Part shown: positions 8,405-16,486 of the stretch, in pieces | How positions within the stretch are numbered: the stretch's first letter is position 1 | Layout of the letters: the number at the start of each line of letters is the position of its first letter | Source: Polycladomyces zharkentensis | GTDB lineage: Bacteria > Bacillota > Bacilli > Thermoactinomycetales > JIR-001 | Assembly: GCF_016938855.1 (NCBI RefSeq) | Contig: NZ_JAFHAP010000017.1 | Span: forward strand, 51,817-115,816 | Length of the DNA: 64,000 nt | Direction: 5' to 3' | The notes under the pieces: model-generated | Told to the model about the DNA's origin: nothing | The model's input: only the letters and a program-made list of their open reading frames with translations | Databases searched by the model: none | Program-made: the position numbers and the translations under genes

Positions 8405-8782
8405 GGGATCGTCCAGCAAGGGGATACAAGGAGATAAAAACGGATCCCTTCGCTCATGAATTTTCCCTCGCATTAACACGAACACTTGAAATTCGTTGGC
8501 CAAACCGTTTGGATCTTCGTCATCCCATACATAGAGCAGACCGTATGCCCGGGGAGATAGTTTGGCGACATATTGATACAATTCAAATACTTCATCAGCG
8601 TCTTGAGCTTTGTGATTTGTATATCCGGACGTATAGATATGATAGGAAGCATTGACCACCGTGATTCCAAGGACACCTCTCACCCATGCGTATTCTTCGA
8701 TCCGCTGTTTAATCTTCTCAAACACTGCATCTTTATTTTTTTCATACTCTGGAATCATGATCCACCCGTGAAACTCATACAT
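8399..8782 (-). CDS. Imm7 family immunity protein
   Basis: A 127-residue protein with the Imm7 hallmarks in order: MYEFHGW at the start, a central HIYTSGYTNHK, SPRAYGLLYVWDDED, then FQVFVLMRGKIHERRDPFL and a Pro-rich end. Imm7 proteins neutralise nuclease-type polymorphic toxins of neighbouring cells. ATG 8782 follows AAAGGATGG. The gene is intact; its cognate toxin is not recognisable here, so it may act as an orphan defence gene. Confidence 0.85.
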   Translation of the reverse strand: MYEFHGWIMIPEYEKNKDAVFEKIKQRIEEYAWVRGVLGITVVNASYHIYTSGYTNHKAQDADEVFELYQYVAKLSPRAYGLLYVWDDEDPNGLANEFQVFVLMRGKIHERRDPFLSPCIPLLDDPK

Positions 8783-8917
8783 GGCTTTAATCCATCCTTT
8801 TTAGGGCGTTTGTTTCTTATCCCATAAGATATTGAAGGACCTTGAACGAAGGGCGATTCATCATCTCTGGATCGACACATCGCACATCGTTAGAAAAGCG
8901 GATAGTGAAAAACCGAG

Positions 8918-9619
8918 TTACAGCATGTCCAATGTCGCCATCTCAATCCAATCCACTACTTCCTCATTATTGCGCGTGTTAAAAGTACGAAGAGAGTTTT
9001 TCTTGTTGTTGGGATCAATCACCCGCAGGACGTATCGTCCGCTGGGATCGCCAGCCGGTTCCCATCCCAAGCGGATTTGTTTATCATGATATCCTTTCAG
9101 GCATAACAGATCATCTGTGAAATTTAGCCATATCACTTGTGAATCATCATCCAATTTGTTTGGATCAAGGTCCATAAAATTATTTCGTTCAATTGTCCAT
9201 GATTTATGGATCTTGAGTGGCAGCAATCGAATCGGAGGAGTAATCTTTTCAAGGGTTAAGTGGGAATCTGAGCTGGGTAGGACACCCTGACTGACCCCCC
9301 ATGTGATCTTATCGATTACATCCGCGATTTCGTCCAATCTTCTCGTTTCTATAGAAAGAATGGTTTCAAAATCTTGATGAGTGACAAACTGGAGTCCAAA
9401 CGTACCATTGGGATCTGCTTCTGGATACCATCCTACATCTAGTCCATAAATCTCATTGTAATGAATGTAAAACAAATCTTGTGTGAATTTGAAAAGCCAT
9501 ACATCCTCATCATCCGGTGGTACCGTTGCAGGATCTAAATCTAAAAGATGATGAAACACAACCGTCCATCCCGGATGAATTCTGAGAGGTTGATAGTCGA
9601 TTGAATTTTGTTTTCTCAC
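8918..9619 (-). CDS. Two-repeat immunity-type protein, copy 2
   Basis: 233 residues, the divergent paralogue of the genes at 3432 and 12154, with both internal repeats kept: LDVGWYPEADPNG in repeat 1 and LGWEPAGDPSG in repeat 2, each followed by SIETR/TFNTR and ITWG/DWIEMA. GTG start at 9619, preceded by AAAGGGGGG. The GTGA at 9616-9619 overlaps the stop of the toxin C-terminal frame, so translation is coupled. This supports pairing of this family with the HGHP-type toxin end. Confidence 0.75.
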   Translation of the reverse strand: MRKQNSIDYQPLRIHPGWTVVFHHLLDLDPATVPPDDEDVWLFKFTQDLFYIHYNEIYGLDVGWYPEADPNGTFGLQFVTHQDFETILSIETRRLDEIADVIDKITWGVSQGVLPSSDSHLTLEKITPPIRLLPLKIHKSWTIERNNFMDLDPNKLDDDSQVIWLNFTDDLLCLKGYHDKQIRLGWEPAGDPSGRYVLRVIDPNNKKNSLRTFNTRNNEEVVDWIEMATLDML

Positions 9620-10215
9620 TTCGTTCCCCCCTTTAATAGCTCACTTCTACGTATCCATTTGTTTTTATAACTGTCAACACGTTTTATTGACATCGGATGC
9701 CCGTGAAATTCAGGTGGTCCCTTTCTACTGAGTTCAGACCGAATCCAGGTAGTAGGTTCACCTTGATCGTATCCAACAATCCGACCTGTATCATAGAAGA
9801 AATAGATCCTGTTTTTGTCCTCAACGTAAATAAATTCAGCTTTCATCAAAGCTTCTTTTTCATTTTTTTTCTGTAAACATTCGGTAAATATTGGGCCGCA
9901 TTGTAGCTAAACCGTTTTGCCTCATCCTTTTGTGTGTTTGATGTAATGTTCCGGCTGCGCGTTGGCAATTCTGCTTCTAAACTCCTTACTTGCATAATAT
10001 CCACCATGGGCGATTTTGTCCGTTTGTATTTTATCTCCCAACTATCTCAATCTCTGCTGTGCTAAACAAACCTGATCCGGTACGGAACCACCACTGCGGT
10101 GTAAGCGGTGGGGACGGCTCGTTCCGAGAGCAAGCCACCATTGGAACAAGCCCACTCTACGAATTCATCCCGTTTTTCCCTTACCGGTTGTGTCAATTCA
10201 TCCAGCTTATAGACA
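9616..10215 (-). pseudogene. Toxin C-terminal gene, decayed copy 2
   Basis: The segment is collinear with 13085-13480. The 3' third is an intact 77-codon frame (9616-9849) holding the presumed toxic end: YFFYDTGRIVGYDQGEPTTW and FHGHPMSIKRVDSY. Upstream of 9850 the homology to the middle part continues (9850-10215) but with many indels and stops. The toxic end might still be translated from the ATGs at 9846-9849, but no good ribosome binding site is seen. Confidence 0.75.
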
Positions 10216-10345
10216 TTAGGTACATGCTGGAATAAGCAGAAATATCCGACTGAGTTGAATGATTACAAAAAAAGCCTTCCGAACTGAGGGCATACTTTAT
10301 TTATCATAAACAATCGTAGTATATTCAATTTCGCTGGATCAAAGT

Positions 10346-10720
10346 TCAAACACAGTCCCAATGTAAATTTGGATTCAAGTTTCCTTCATTTTCATAAAAG
10401 TACTTAAAGGCAGCTACAACATCTTCTATCTTCACACACCAACAAGCCATCGGGCGTGTGAATTGTAATCGTGTATTCCTTATCTTTTGGCTCATCAGGA
10501 TGAATCAGTCTACAATTTTTGTCAGCAGATACATACCCGACTACGTATCGTCTTTCGCCATTTATCAGATCCCCACCGCCACAAGTTATTTCCGATACTT
10601 CCTCTAATTCAAGATAAAAGTTATTAAATTTTTTCCATCTAAACTCTTAATAACGTCATATATTTGTTCCCAAGTAGGATTGTCTCCTTCGTATAAATCT
10701 GAACTCAAGTAAAAATTCAT
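10346..10720 (-). pseudogene. Imm1-like immunity gene, frameshifted copy 1
   Basis: Starting at ATG 10720, the frames give NFYLSSDLYEGDNPTWEQI, YDVIKSLDGKN, then after a frame change EITCGGGDLINGERRYVVGY, a middle part with DEPKDKEYTITIHTPDG, and after another change VVAAFKYFYENEGNLNPN ending WDCV. This follows the Imm1 family pattern (central G-G-G strand, late Phe-rich helix, final Trp). It is a clear relative of 11011-11380. At least two frame changes break it. Confidence 0.65.
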
Positions 10721-10971
10721 CACTTATTCACTTTCCTTGGCTTTGATATTTTTCCTGAAAACGGATTGTAAACATGCTCTGTTTTTGATCAAAACTGATC
10801 CTAGGTGAATGGTGGCTCACGCAGTATTTCTTGGAAATGTTGAACCGCACGACAAAGACGGGAAAAATCGTGTTTGACGTACCAAATAATCAATATTGAT
10901 TCCTTTACATTAGCTAGACTGGTTTCCACTTCGATCGATCGACGACAATTCAGTTGAGCAAATGAATAATA

Positions 10972-11002
10972 TCGAAAACCCGGCCAGTGAATAGTCGGGT
11001 TT
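10972..11002 (-). terminator. Hairpin after the second Imm1-like gene
   Basis: On the minus strand AACCCG and CGGGTT pair across a 14-nt loop and are followed by TTTTCG, just past the stop at 11011. Confidence 0.45.
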
Positions 11003-11010
11003 ATCAAAAA

Positions 11011-11380
11011 TTAGACACAGTCCCAGTGTAAGTTTGGATTCAGGTCTCCTTTTGTATCATAGAAATATCTAAAAGCATTGATCACAGTCTCTTTCTTCAC
11101 ACACCAAGCCGCTGGTGTTTCATCGGGGGTTTGAACCGTAATCACATAAAACTTGTCGGTTGGTTCTTGTTGGTTAATTAAACTACCATTTTTATCTCCT
11201 GATACATAGCTGACCACATACCTTCTTTCCCCTTCCTCCTCCACACGTCATCATTGCTACGCCATTTATATCAAATACAAAATGGTTGAATGATCCCCCA
11301 TCCAACTTTTCAATTGCATTGCTAATCTCTTCCCAAGCAGGGTATTTTTCATCATCCAAGTCTGCGAAGAAATAACACAT
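11011..11380 (-). pseudogene. Imm1-like immunity gene, frameshifted copy 2
   Basis: ATG 11380 follows AAAAGGGGAAA. The first frame (FFADLDDEKYPAWEEISNAI, LDGGSFNHFVF, MMTCGGGRG) runs into the wrong frame within a purine run near 11235. The correct continuation reads ERRYVVSYVSGDKNG, ITVQTPDETPAAWCV, AFRYFYDTKGDLNPN and WDCV. A single indel explains the break, so this is either a recent mutation or a read error; restored it would be ~123 residues. Confidence 0.7.
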
Positions 11381-11427
11381 CAGCTATTTCCCCTTTTTTG
11401 ATGGTTTTGAAATATTTCCTGTAATTG

Positions 11428-11780
11428 TTTTCGGTATCTATCTCATCAAAGGAGGCAAATCCGCCTTCGTAATGGTAATTTTGATATTCATTGCAAGTCT
11501 GTTTTTCAATGCATTACAACCCATTTACCATGCCATCATTGCCGATCTTTCAGAACCGAACCGGCGTGGTGCGACTTTTGGGATGGCCAACTAGGTGGGG
11601 GAAATCGGTGCCGTTCTTTCACCCGCTGTCAGTGGCACGTTGCGGGATGCAACGAACAGTTGGTCTCCGGCGGTTTTCCTTGATGCAGCGATCATCCTTT
11701 CCTTTTTCGTGTTGGTGCTGTTCGTGAAAGAGAGAAGGATAGCGATGGGGCAAAGTATCCATCAAGCCATTGATGGATGA
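11428..11780 (+). pseudogene. Truncated tail of an MFS transporter
   Basis: It matches the last ~118 codons of the gene at 1601-3046 but has no start and an in-frame TAG at 11592-11594 where the intact copy has TTG. Most differences from the intact copy before the TAG are third-position changes, so this tail evolved under selection before it was stranded here. Confidence 0.9.
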
Positions 11781-11790
11781 TTACCATTTG

Positions 11791-11818
11791 AGAGCCTTCG
11801 CTGACGAAGGCTCTGTTT
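11791..11818 (+). terminator. Duplicated MFS terminator
   Basis: The same perfect stem AGAGCCTTCG/CGAAGGCTCT as at 3057, followed by GTTTGC. It now follows only the MFS tail relic. Confidence 0.75.
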
Positions 11819-12079
11819 GCTGTTTGTTCAACTTTAACTGAGAGAATTTTGGCCGCTCATTCGAATGCTGGTAGGTTATTTGTCTGATTACAGATAATAA
11901 ACAAATGGTGATCCCCTCGTTTGTACTTCCCGGTTATAACTTGGCGAAAGCAGACGGTGCGATGCCGAAACGGGTCAAAATGAAAGCCGGCCGGGTGACG
12001 AAGGCGGATTTGAGGAGTGCGAAAGGCGCATTACCGGTAACAAATGGGCAAAATTCTTACCATGGGCTCATGATGCATT

Positions 12080-12103
12080 GCATCCCTCCGACCGGAGGGA
12101 TGC
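12080..12103. terminator. Strong hairpin beyond the immunity gene
   Basis: GCATCCCTCC/GGAGGGATGC with loop GACC, identical to 3345-3368, lies ~50 nt past the stop of the minus-strand immunity gene. No T-run follows in either direction, so its action as a terminator is uncertain. Confidence 0.4.
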
Positions 12104-12153
12104 CTTACTTCATCTTCAAACGGACTCAACAAGCTCGCTAGTAGTTTCGAATC

Positions 12154-12876
12154 TTACAATCTGCCCAATGTGGCCCATTCGATCCAGTCAACGATCTCTT
12201 CTTTCTTTCTCGTTTCGATGGTGCGAGTCGGATGTTTCTTGTCACCGTCTTTGAACACCCGTAGGACGAACCGTCCATTGGGATCACAGCCGGGCTCCCA
12301 TCCCAGACGAATTTCATCATGGTCGTCATTTTCCAACCGTAACAAGTCCTCGGTCAGGCTCGTCCACATCTCCGGTCGATCGGGAGGGAGTTTAATAAGG
12401 TCTGTTTCCGTAAAGGTGTTATGTCGAACCGTCCACCCTTGATAAAATTTAATCGGTTGCAACCGAATCGGAGGAACCAGCAGTTCAATCGAAAACTCAC
12501 GATCACGAGTGGGCAAAATCCCTTGGCTGACACCCCATGTGATCTTTTCGATGCCATCGAGTACTTCGTTCAAACTCCTCGTTTCGATGGAAAAGAGCTT
12601 TTTGAAGTCCTTGTGGGTCACCAGTTGAAGCTCAAATGCACCGTTCGGATCCCCCTCCGGATACCAGCCAAGATCCAATCCGAAAGTATCTCTATAATGG
12701 ATATACACCAGATCCTGCATAAAATCGAGCCATGCGTCTTCATCATCTGGGGAAACTTGCTGGGTATCCATATCATTGGAAAGAGAGGTAAACTGAATTC
12801 GCCATCCGGCATGAATTTTTAATGGCTGACGATGGAAGATCGGGTAAGGTGTTTTCGGAATGGACTGGTTTTTCAT
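12154..12876 (-). CDS. Two-repeat immunity-type protein, copy 1
   Basis: 240 residues with two ~105-residue repeats (about 16-114 and 136-240). The repeat signature LGWYPEGDPNG sits near residue 70 and LGWEPGCDPNG near 190. ATG 12876 follows 4 nt after the toxin gene stop; its ribosome binding site AAAGAGGTG lies inside the last codons of the toxin gene, an arrangement typical of toxin-immunity pairs. It is soluble, acidic and lacks a signal peptide, so it would act in the cytoplasm. Function is inferred from context. Confidence 0.75.
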   Translation of the reverse strand: MKNQSIPKTPYPIFHRQPLKIHAGWRIQFTSLSNDMDTQQVSPDDEDAWLDFMQDLVYIHYRDTFGLDLGWYPEGDPNGAFELQLVTHKDFKKLFSIETRSLNEVLDGIEKITWGVSQGILPTRDREFSIELLVPPIRLQPIKFYQGWTVRHNTFTETDLIKLPPDRPEMWTSLTEDLLRLENDDHDEIRLGWEPGCDPNGRFVLRVFKDGDKKHPTRTIETRKKEEIVDWIEWATLGRL

Positions 12877-12880
12877 TTTT

Positions 12881-13720
12881 TCACCTCTTTAATCGTATTG
12901 ATTTTTTTAAATAGCCATCTACCCTTTTCTTGGACATGGGATGCCCGTGATATTCAGGTTTTGATCTATCACCGATAGGTAATTCAGCACGAATCCAGGT
13001 TGTAGGTTCTCCATTATCATAACCAACGATTTTTCCTGTATCATAGAAGAAATAAGCAACACCATTCTTCACAAAAACGTATTCAGCTTTCATCAATGCT
13101 TCTTTTTCAAGCTTTTTTCTGTCAACATTAGGCAAAAACTGAGCGTGTTTGTAGCTAAATCGCTTCGCCTCATCTACTGTTCGGGCATCAGTGTGTTTGT
13201 CGTAAGGTGCTGGTTTTGCATTCGCGATGCGTTTGCGGAACTCCTTGCTCATAAAATATCCGCCATGGGCGACTCTGTCTCTCCGTGCTTGATCACCCGA
13301 CCATCCCAATATCTGCTGCATCAAACATTCCTTGTCCGGTATGGAACCACCATTGTCGGCATAGGCGGTGGAGACGGCTCGTTCCGAGAGCAAGCCACCA
13401 TTGGAACATGCCCACTCTACGAATTCATCCCGTTTTTCCCTTACCGGTTGTGTCCATTCATCCAGCTTTTTGGTAACTTTTCCTCCGAGCAGCTTCTTGT
13501 CCAGCTTTGCCGGGAATTTTCCGCCTTTGCCTACTTTCTTGCCAATCAAGTATTCCAGGAAAGGCTCGGCATAGCGATCGTAACCGCCCAGTTCCTCACC
13601 GGTATCCCAGTCTTTCCCCGTGGTCAGCTCGTAAATGGTGGGTGTCGGGTCGAAAAAGTCAACGACTTCCCCCACGAGCGGGCCGAGGCCCGGCAATATA
13701 ATCCGAAAAACAGTATCCAA
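12881..13720 (-). CDS. Polymorphic toxin C-terminal part (pre-toxin + toxin end)
   Basis: 279 residues. The start region (LGPLVGEVVDFFDPTP, then TIYELTTGKDWDTGEELGG) looks like the pre-toxin TG linker of secreted polymorphic toxins. A Lys/Glu-rich middle follows, then a C-terminal ~80 residues with YFFYDTGKIVGYDNGEPTTW and H258-G-H260-P as the most conserved polar residues among the copies. The usual N-terminal delivery domain (LXG, WXG or RHS) is missing: a TAG stop precedes the TTG at 13720 and dgt begins 130 bp away on the other strand. It is therefore a truncated or orphan cassette. The toxic activity is unknown; the conserved His pair suggests a nuclease. Confidence 0.7.
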   Translation of the reverse strand: MDTVFRIILPGLGPLVGEVVDFFDPTPTIYELTTGKDWDTGEELGGYDRYAEPFLEYLIGKKVGKGGKFPAKLDKKLLGGKVTKKLDEWTQPVREKRDEFVEWACSNGGLLSERAVSTAYADNGGSIPDKECLMQQILGWSGDQARRDRVAHGGYFMSKEFRKRIANAKPAPYDKHTDARTVDEAKRFSYKHAQFLPNVDRKKLEKEALMKAEYVFVKNGVAYFFYDTGKIVGYDNGEPTTWIRAELPIGDRSKPEYHGHPMSKKRVDGYLKKSIRLKR

Positions 13721-13852
13721 CTACTGCGAAGGTCGACGGATGAGGGGTGTTTTCCACTTCCTCAAATCCATGGAAGGGATTTTTTGCAAAAAAACGAATG
13801 AACCTATGACCCGGACATAAACCTCATAGAAACGGACAAAGGGGGATTGGGG

Positions 13853-15148
13853 ATGTGGTTGTCTGATGCGCCCAATCGATTGTACGGTTCAGCGGATTGG
13901 GAACGGCGGTTTTCCCATCCGAAGCGCTCCGCAGAGGAGCCGCGGGACGAGTTTGAAAGGGATTACGGTCGGATCGTGCACAGTGCGGCCTTTCGGCGAA
14001 TGCAATCCAAAACGCAGGTGATCGGTACCGGGGTGAGCGATTTTCCCCGCACCCGGTTGACGCATTCGATGGAAGTGGCGCAGATTGCCCGTGGAATCGC
14101 CATCGCGCTCAACCGACACTCCCCCTTGTTGCAACCGGATCGGAAGATCGACACGTCCTTGATTGAAGCGGCGGCACTGGCTCACGACTTGGGTCATCCC
14201 CCGTTTGGCCATCAGGGAGAACGTGCGTTGGATGCCTGTATGCGGGAACATGGCGGTTTCGAAAGCAACGCTCATACGTTTCGCCTTTTGACCCGGCTGG
14301 AAGGGAAACCGCCGCAAGGGCTGAACGTGACCCGGGCGTTGTTGTTGTCCATACTGAAATATCCCATTGTCTACGATGATGCTTGCAATCCCAAAGCGGC
14401 CTCCTATCCACCCAAAGCGGGGGTCTTTGCGGAGGATCGGGAAGCGTTTGAGTGGGTTCTGCGTCCGTTTTGCAGTGACGATCTTGCTTATTTTCTGCAA
14501 GCGGAGCGTCCGGCCAAGGACAAACATGTACGAACGGTCAACCAAACGCTGGAATGTTCCATCATCGAAATCGCCGATGACATTGCTTATGCCACCCACG
14601 ATTTGGAGGATGCACTCAATTTGCGGATGGTGGACGTCGAGCCGATCCGCCGACTGATGGAGCGGGATCGATTGCATGAAGCTTATCCGGGACTGAAAAA
14701 GGCAGTGGATGTGCTGCGGGATCTTCACCCCCGTGACGAAGAATTCAAATCGAAGCTGAAGCATATGTTTGCTTACTTGATCGATACATTCGTCCGCAAC
14801 GTCCAATTGCGACAGGTACCGGGCGTCACATCCGACCGTTTGCGATGGACCGCTTTTTTGCCTGATGAATTGCGGTGGTTGTGCGCCGATCTCAAAACGC
14901 TTGTCAAAGACGAAGTGATCGATTCCGATACCGTACAGACGGCGGAATGGAAAGGACAGTACATTGTCCGCAAACTGTTTGAAGCGTTTTTGCAAGAGCC
15001 CAAACTGCTGCCCAAAAAAGACCGCCTACTGGCCGAGGAAGGGAAGAAGGAACGGGTTGTATGCGATCACATCGCGGGCATGACGGATTCCTACGCATGG
15101 AAAACCTTTGCCAAATTGTACGGGATCAGTCAGCGTTTTTTTGATTGA
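13853..15148 (+). CDS. dgt: dGTPase-like HD triphosphohydrolase
   Basis: A 431-residue HD-domain protein of the Dgt family, which hydrolyses dNTPs to nucleoside and triphosphate. Visible are YGRIVHSAAFRRMQSKTQV, the first metal His in RLTHSMEVAQIARG, the HD pair in AHDLGHPPFGHQGE and IIEIADDIAYATHDLEDA. ATG 13853 sits 7 nt behind AAAGGGGG; a TTG two codons earlier is less well placed. It is monocistronic, closed by a terminator at 15377. Dgt homologues control dNTP pools and some act in phage defence; its place beside the toxin island may be chance. Confidence 0.9.
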   Translation: MWLSDAPNRLYGSADWERRFSHPKRSAEEPRDEFERDYGRIVHSAAFRRMQSKTQVIGTGVSDFPRTRLTHSMEVAQIARGIAIALNRHSPLLQPDRKIDTSLIEAAALAHDLGHPPFGHQGERALDACMREHGGFESNAHTFRLLTRLEGKPPQGLNVTRALLLSILKYPIVYDDACNPKAASYPPKAGVFAEDREAFEWVLRPFCSDDLAYFLQAERPAKDKHVRTVNQTLECSIIEIADDIAYATHDLEDALNLRMVDVEPIRRLMERDRLHEAYPGLKKAVDVLRDLHPRDEEFKSKLKHMFAYLIDTFVRNVQLRQVPGVTSDRLRWTAFLPDELRWLCADLKTLVKDEVIDSDTVQTAEWKGQYIVRKLFEAFLQEPKLLPKKDRLLAEEGKKERVVCDHIAGMTDSYAWKTFAKLYGISQRFFD

Positions 15149-15376
15149 ATGGTCCCTTGTACGGGTTCGGTTTGTTGAGTCTGCGGCTCCGGTATCTGAT
15201 CCGTATCGTGTGTATATTTGTCCCGGCTGCGTTCAGGAAGCTGGTGATGGCCGCTTCGAATCTGAGGCGCAGGGGGCGCGCCTCTCCGATTCTCCGTTCG
15301 GCAAGAGGTTCGATCCGGTTGCCTGGAAAACATGGTCGCCTGATGGTTTGAGCAGGCCACTTTGCGGGAAGTTTCT

Positions 15377-15400
15377 GCCCCTTACCGGGGCTTTTGTTTT
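15377..15400 (+). terminator. Rho-independent terminator after dgt
   Basis: Stem GCCCC/GGGGC (15377-15381 and 15387-15391) followed by TTTTGTTTT. Confidence 0.75.
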
Positions 15401-15461
15401 GCGGATCGCATTTGATTGGAAGGATATTGGAAAAGATGTTGGCATGATGGGGGGGATATCC

Positions 15462-15941
15462 TTGAACAAACGATTGGCGATGATCCTGACAGTTGGTCTG
15501 TTGACGGCGGCAGCCGGTGTTTGGACGGCGACACAATGGCAGGGAAAAACGGTGATCGGAGAAACCTGGATGTTGCAGGGTACGTTGAGATACTTGGACT
15601 TGGAAGGCGGTTGCTGGGTGCTGGAGGATGACACAGGGCAACGATACCAGCTGGTGGGTTTGCCCTCCTCGCTGTTGCAAAACGGCGTCCGTTTGCGACT
15701 GGAGGTAAAAAAGGCGGAGCGTATGATGGGGAAATGTCAGACGGGGGAATTTGTCCGTGTGTTGCGCGTGCTTCAGGTACAGAGGCCAAAACTCAACCGT
15801 CAAGGACAAAAATCGACGGCGAAATCTCCCTCATTTCACCCATGGGAGAAGTGGGGAGAATGTGGTACAATCGACTCAAATCACTTTTTGAACCGGCAAA
15901 AGCCGTTAATTAGTACCATATCGACAGAATCTGGCGGATAG
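15462..15941 (+). CDS. Small exported OB-like protein, unknown
   Basis: 159 residues from TTG 15462, which is spaced 6 nt from GGGGGG; ATGs at 15444/15447 are possible but lack a site. An N-terminal hydrophobic segment (residues 6-24) is a signal anchor. A small all-beta part follows (LQGTLRYLDLEGGCWVLEDD, then RYQLVGLP and FVRVLRVLQ), the pattern of a compact OB-like domain in secreted proteins of Bacillota. The C-terminal 40 residues look non-conserved, and the true gene may end in or be altered by the downstream region. Not named. Confidence 0.55.
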   Translation: MNKRLAMILTVGLLTAAAGVWTATQWQGKTVIGETWMLQGTLRYLDLEGGCWVLEDDTGQRYQLVGLPSSLLQNGVRLRLEVKKAERMMGKCQTGEFVRVLRVLQVQRPKLNRQGQKSTAKSPSFHPWEKWGECGTIDSNHFLNRQKPLISTISTESGG

Positions 15942-16061
15942 AAAGAAAAACCGATCGAATCCAAAAATATCTGAAAACGGTTTGGGTTTCAGACAAGTTC
16001 CCTGGTTCACTGAAATGACGGCAAAGCTTGTCGGATTCTTGATTATGGGGGTGAGGAGGAA

Positions 16062-16424
16062 ATGGGTACCCAGCGGGAGACCCGGCCGCAGGAATTGAGA
16101 GACATTTTGCCCTTTATCGACAGAAGCGTGCGGGAACTGCGCCGGTTTGAGCCGGGACAAGATCCCGCGCCGATCCGGTTGGTGCTGGAAAACGTTCAGC
16201 AAGTGCAGGAAACCCTGCATCGGCGGAATCTGACCAAACGCTACCCCCAGTTGCACGAAGTGGTTTGCTTCCTTTACTTATGTTGCTTCAGTGTCGTTCA
16301 ACTTGGCGGTGAGTCGTTTCACACTTACCGGGAGGAAGTGAAACTGCGTTACAAGGGATTGCTGCGGAGCCTTTACTTTTTCCGTCGCCCGCGCGTCACG
16401 AGGAAATGTATGAACCAATATTGA
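16062..16424 (+). CDS. Hypothetical 120-residue protein
   Basis: ATG 16062 has a very good GAGGAGGA site. The N-terminal half is charged and helical (ELRDILPFIDRSVRELRRF), with a central hydrophobic stretch (VVCFLYLCCFSVVQLGG) and a basic C-terminal end. The family is not recognised. It ends 62 nt before the amidase gene on the same strand. Confidence 0.5.
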   Translation: MGTQRETRPQELRDILPFIDRSVRELRRFEPGQDPAPIRLVLENVQQVQETLHRRNLTKRYPQLHEVVCFLYLCCFSVVQLGGESFHTYREEVKLRYKGLLRSLYFFRRPRVTRKCMNQY

Positions 16425-16486
16425 ACATCCACCATGGTCAATGGCCGTGGTTTTTGTTTGAATGGAGAAAAAGGGGGAACAAGGGA

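Larger units (their letters stand above)
11428..12876. repeat. Long direct repeat, copy B
   Basis: This is the counterpart of 2691-4163: MFS tail, terminator, spacer and two-repeat immunity gene. Homology begins abruptly at TTTTCGGTATC (11428) and ends at the immunity gene start, beyond which copy B continues into the toxin gene and copy A into the integrase relic. Confidence 0.9.

Noticed and set aside
9616..13720. EndoU or HNH nuclease label for the toxin end
   Set aside because: A His pair and Trp/Tyr residues are present but the spacing does not match either motif well enough to name it.
13145..13801. 218-codon open frame on the plus strand
   Set aside because: It is the antisense of the toxin gene at 12881-13720, with no ribosome binding site and no recognisable domain.
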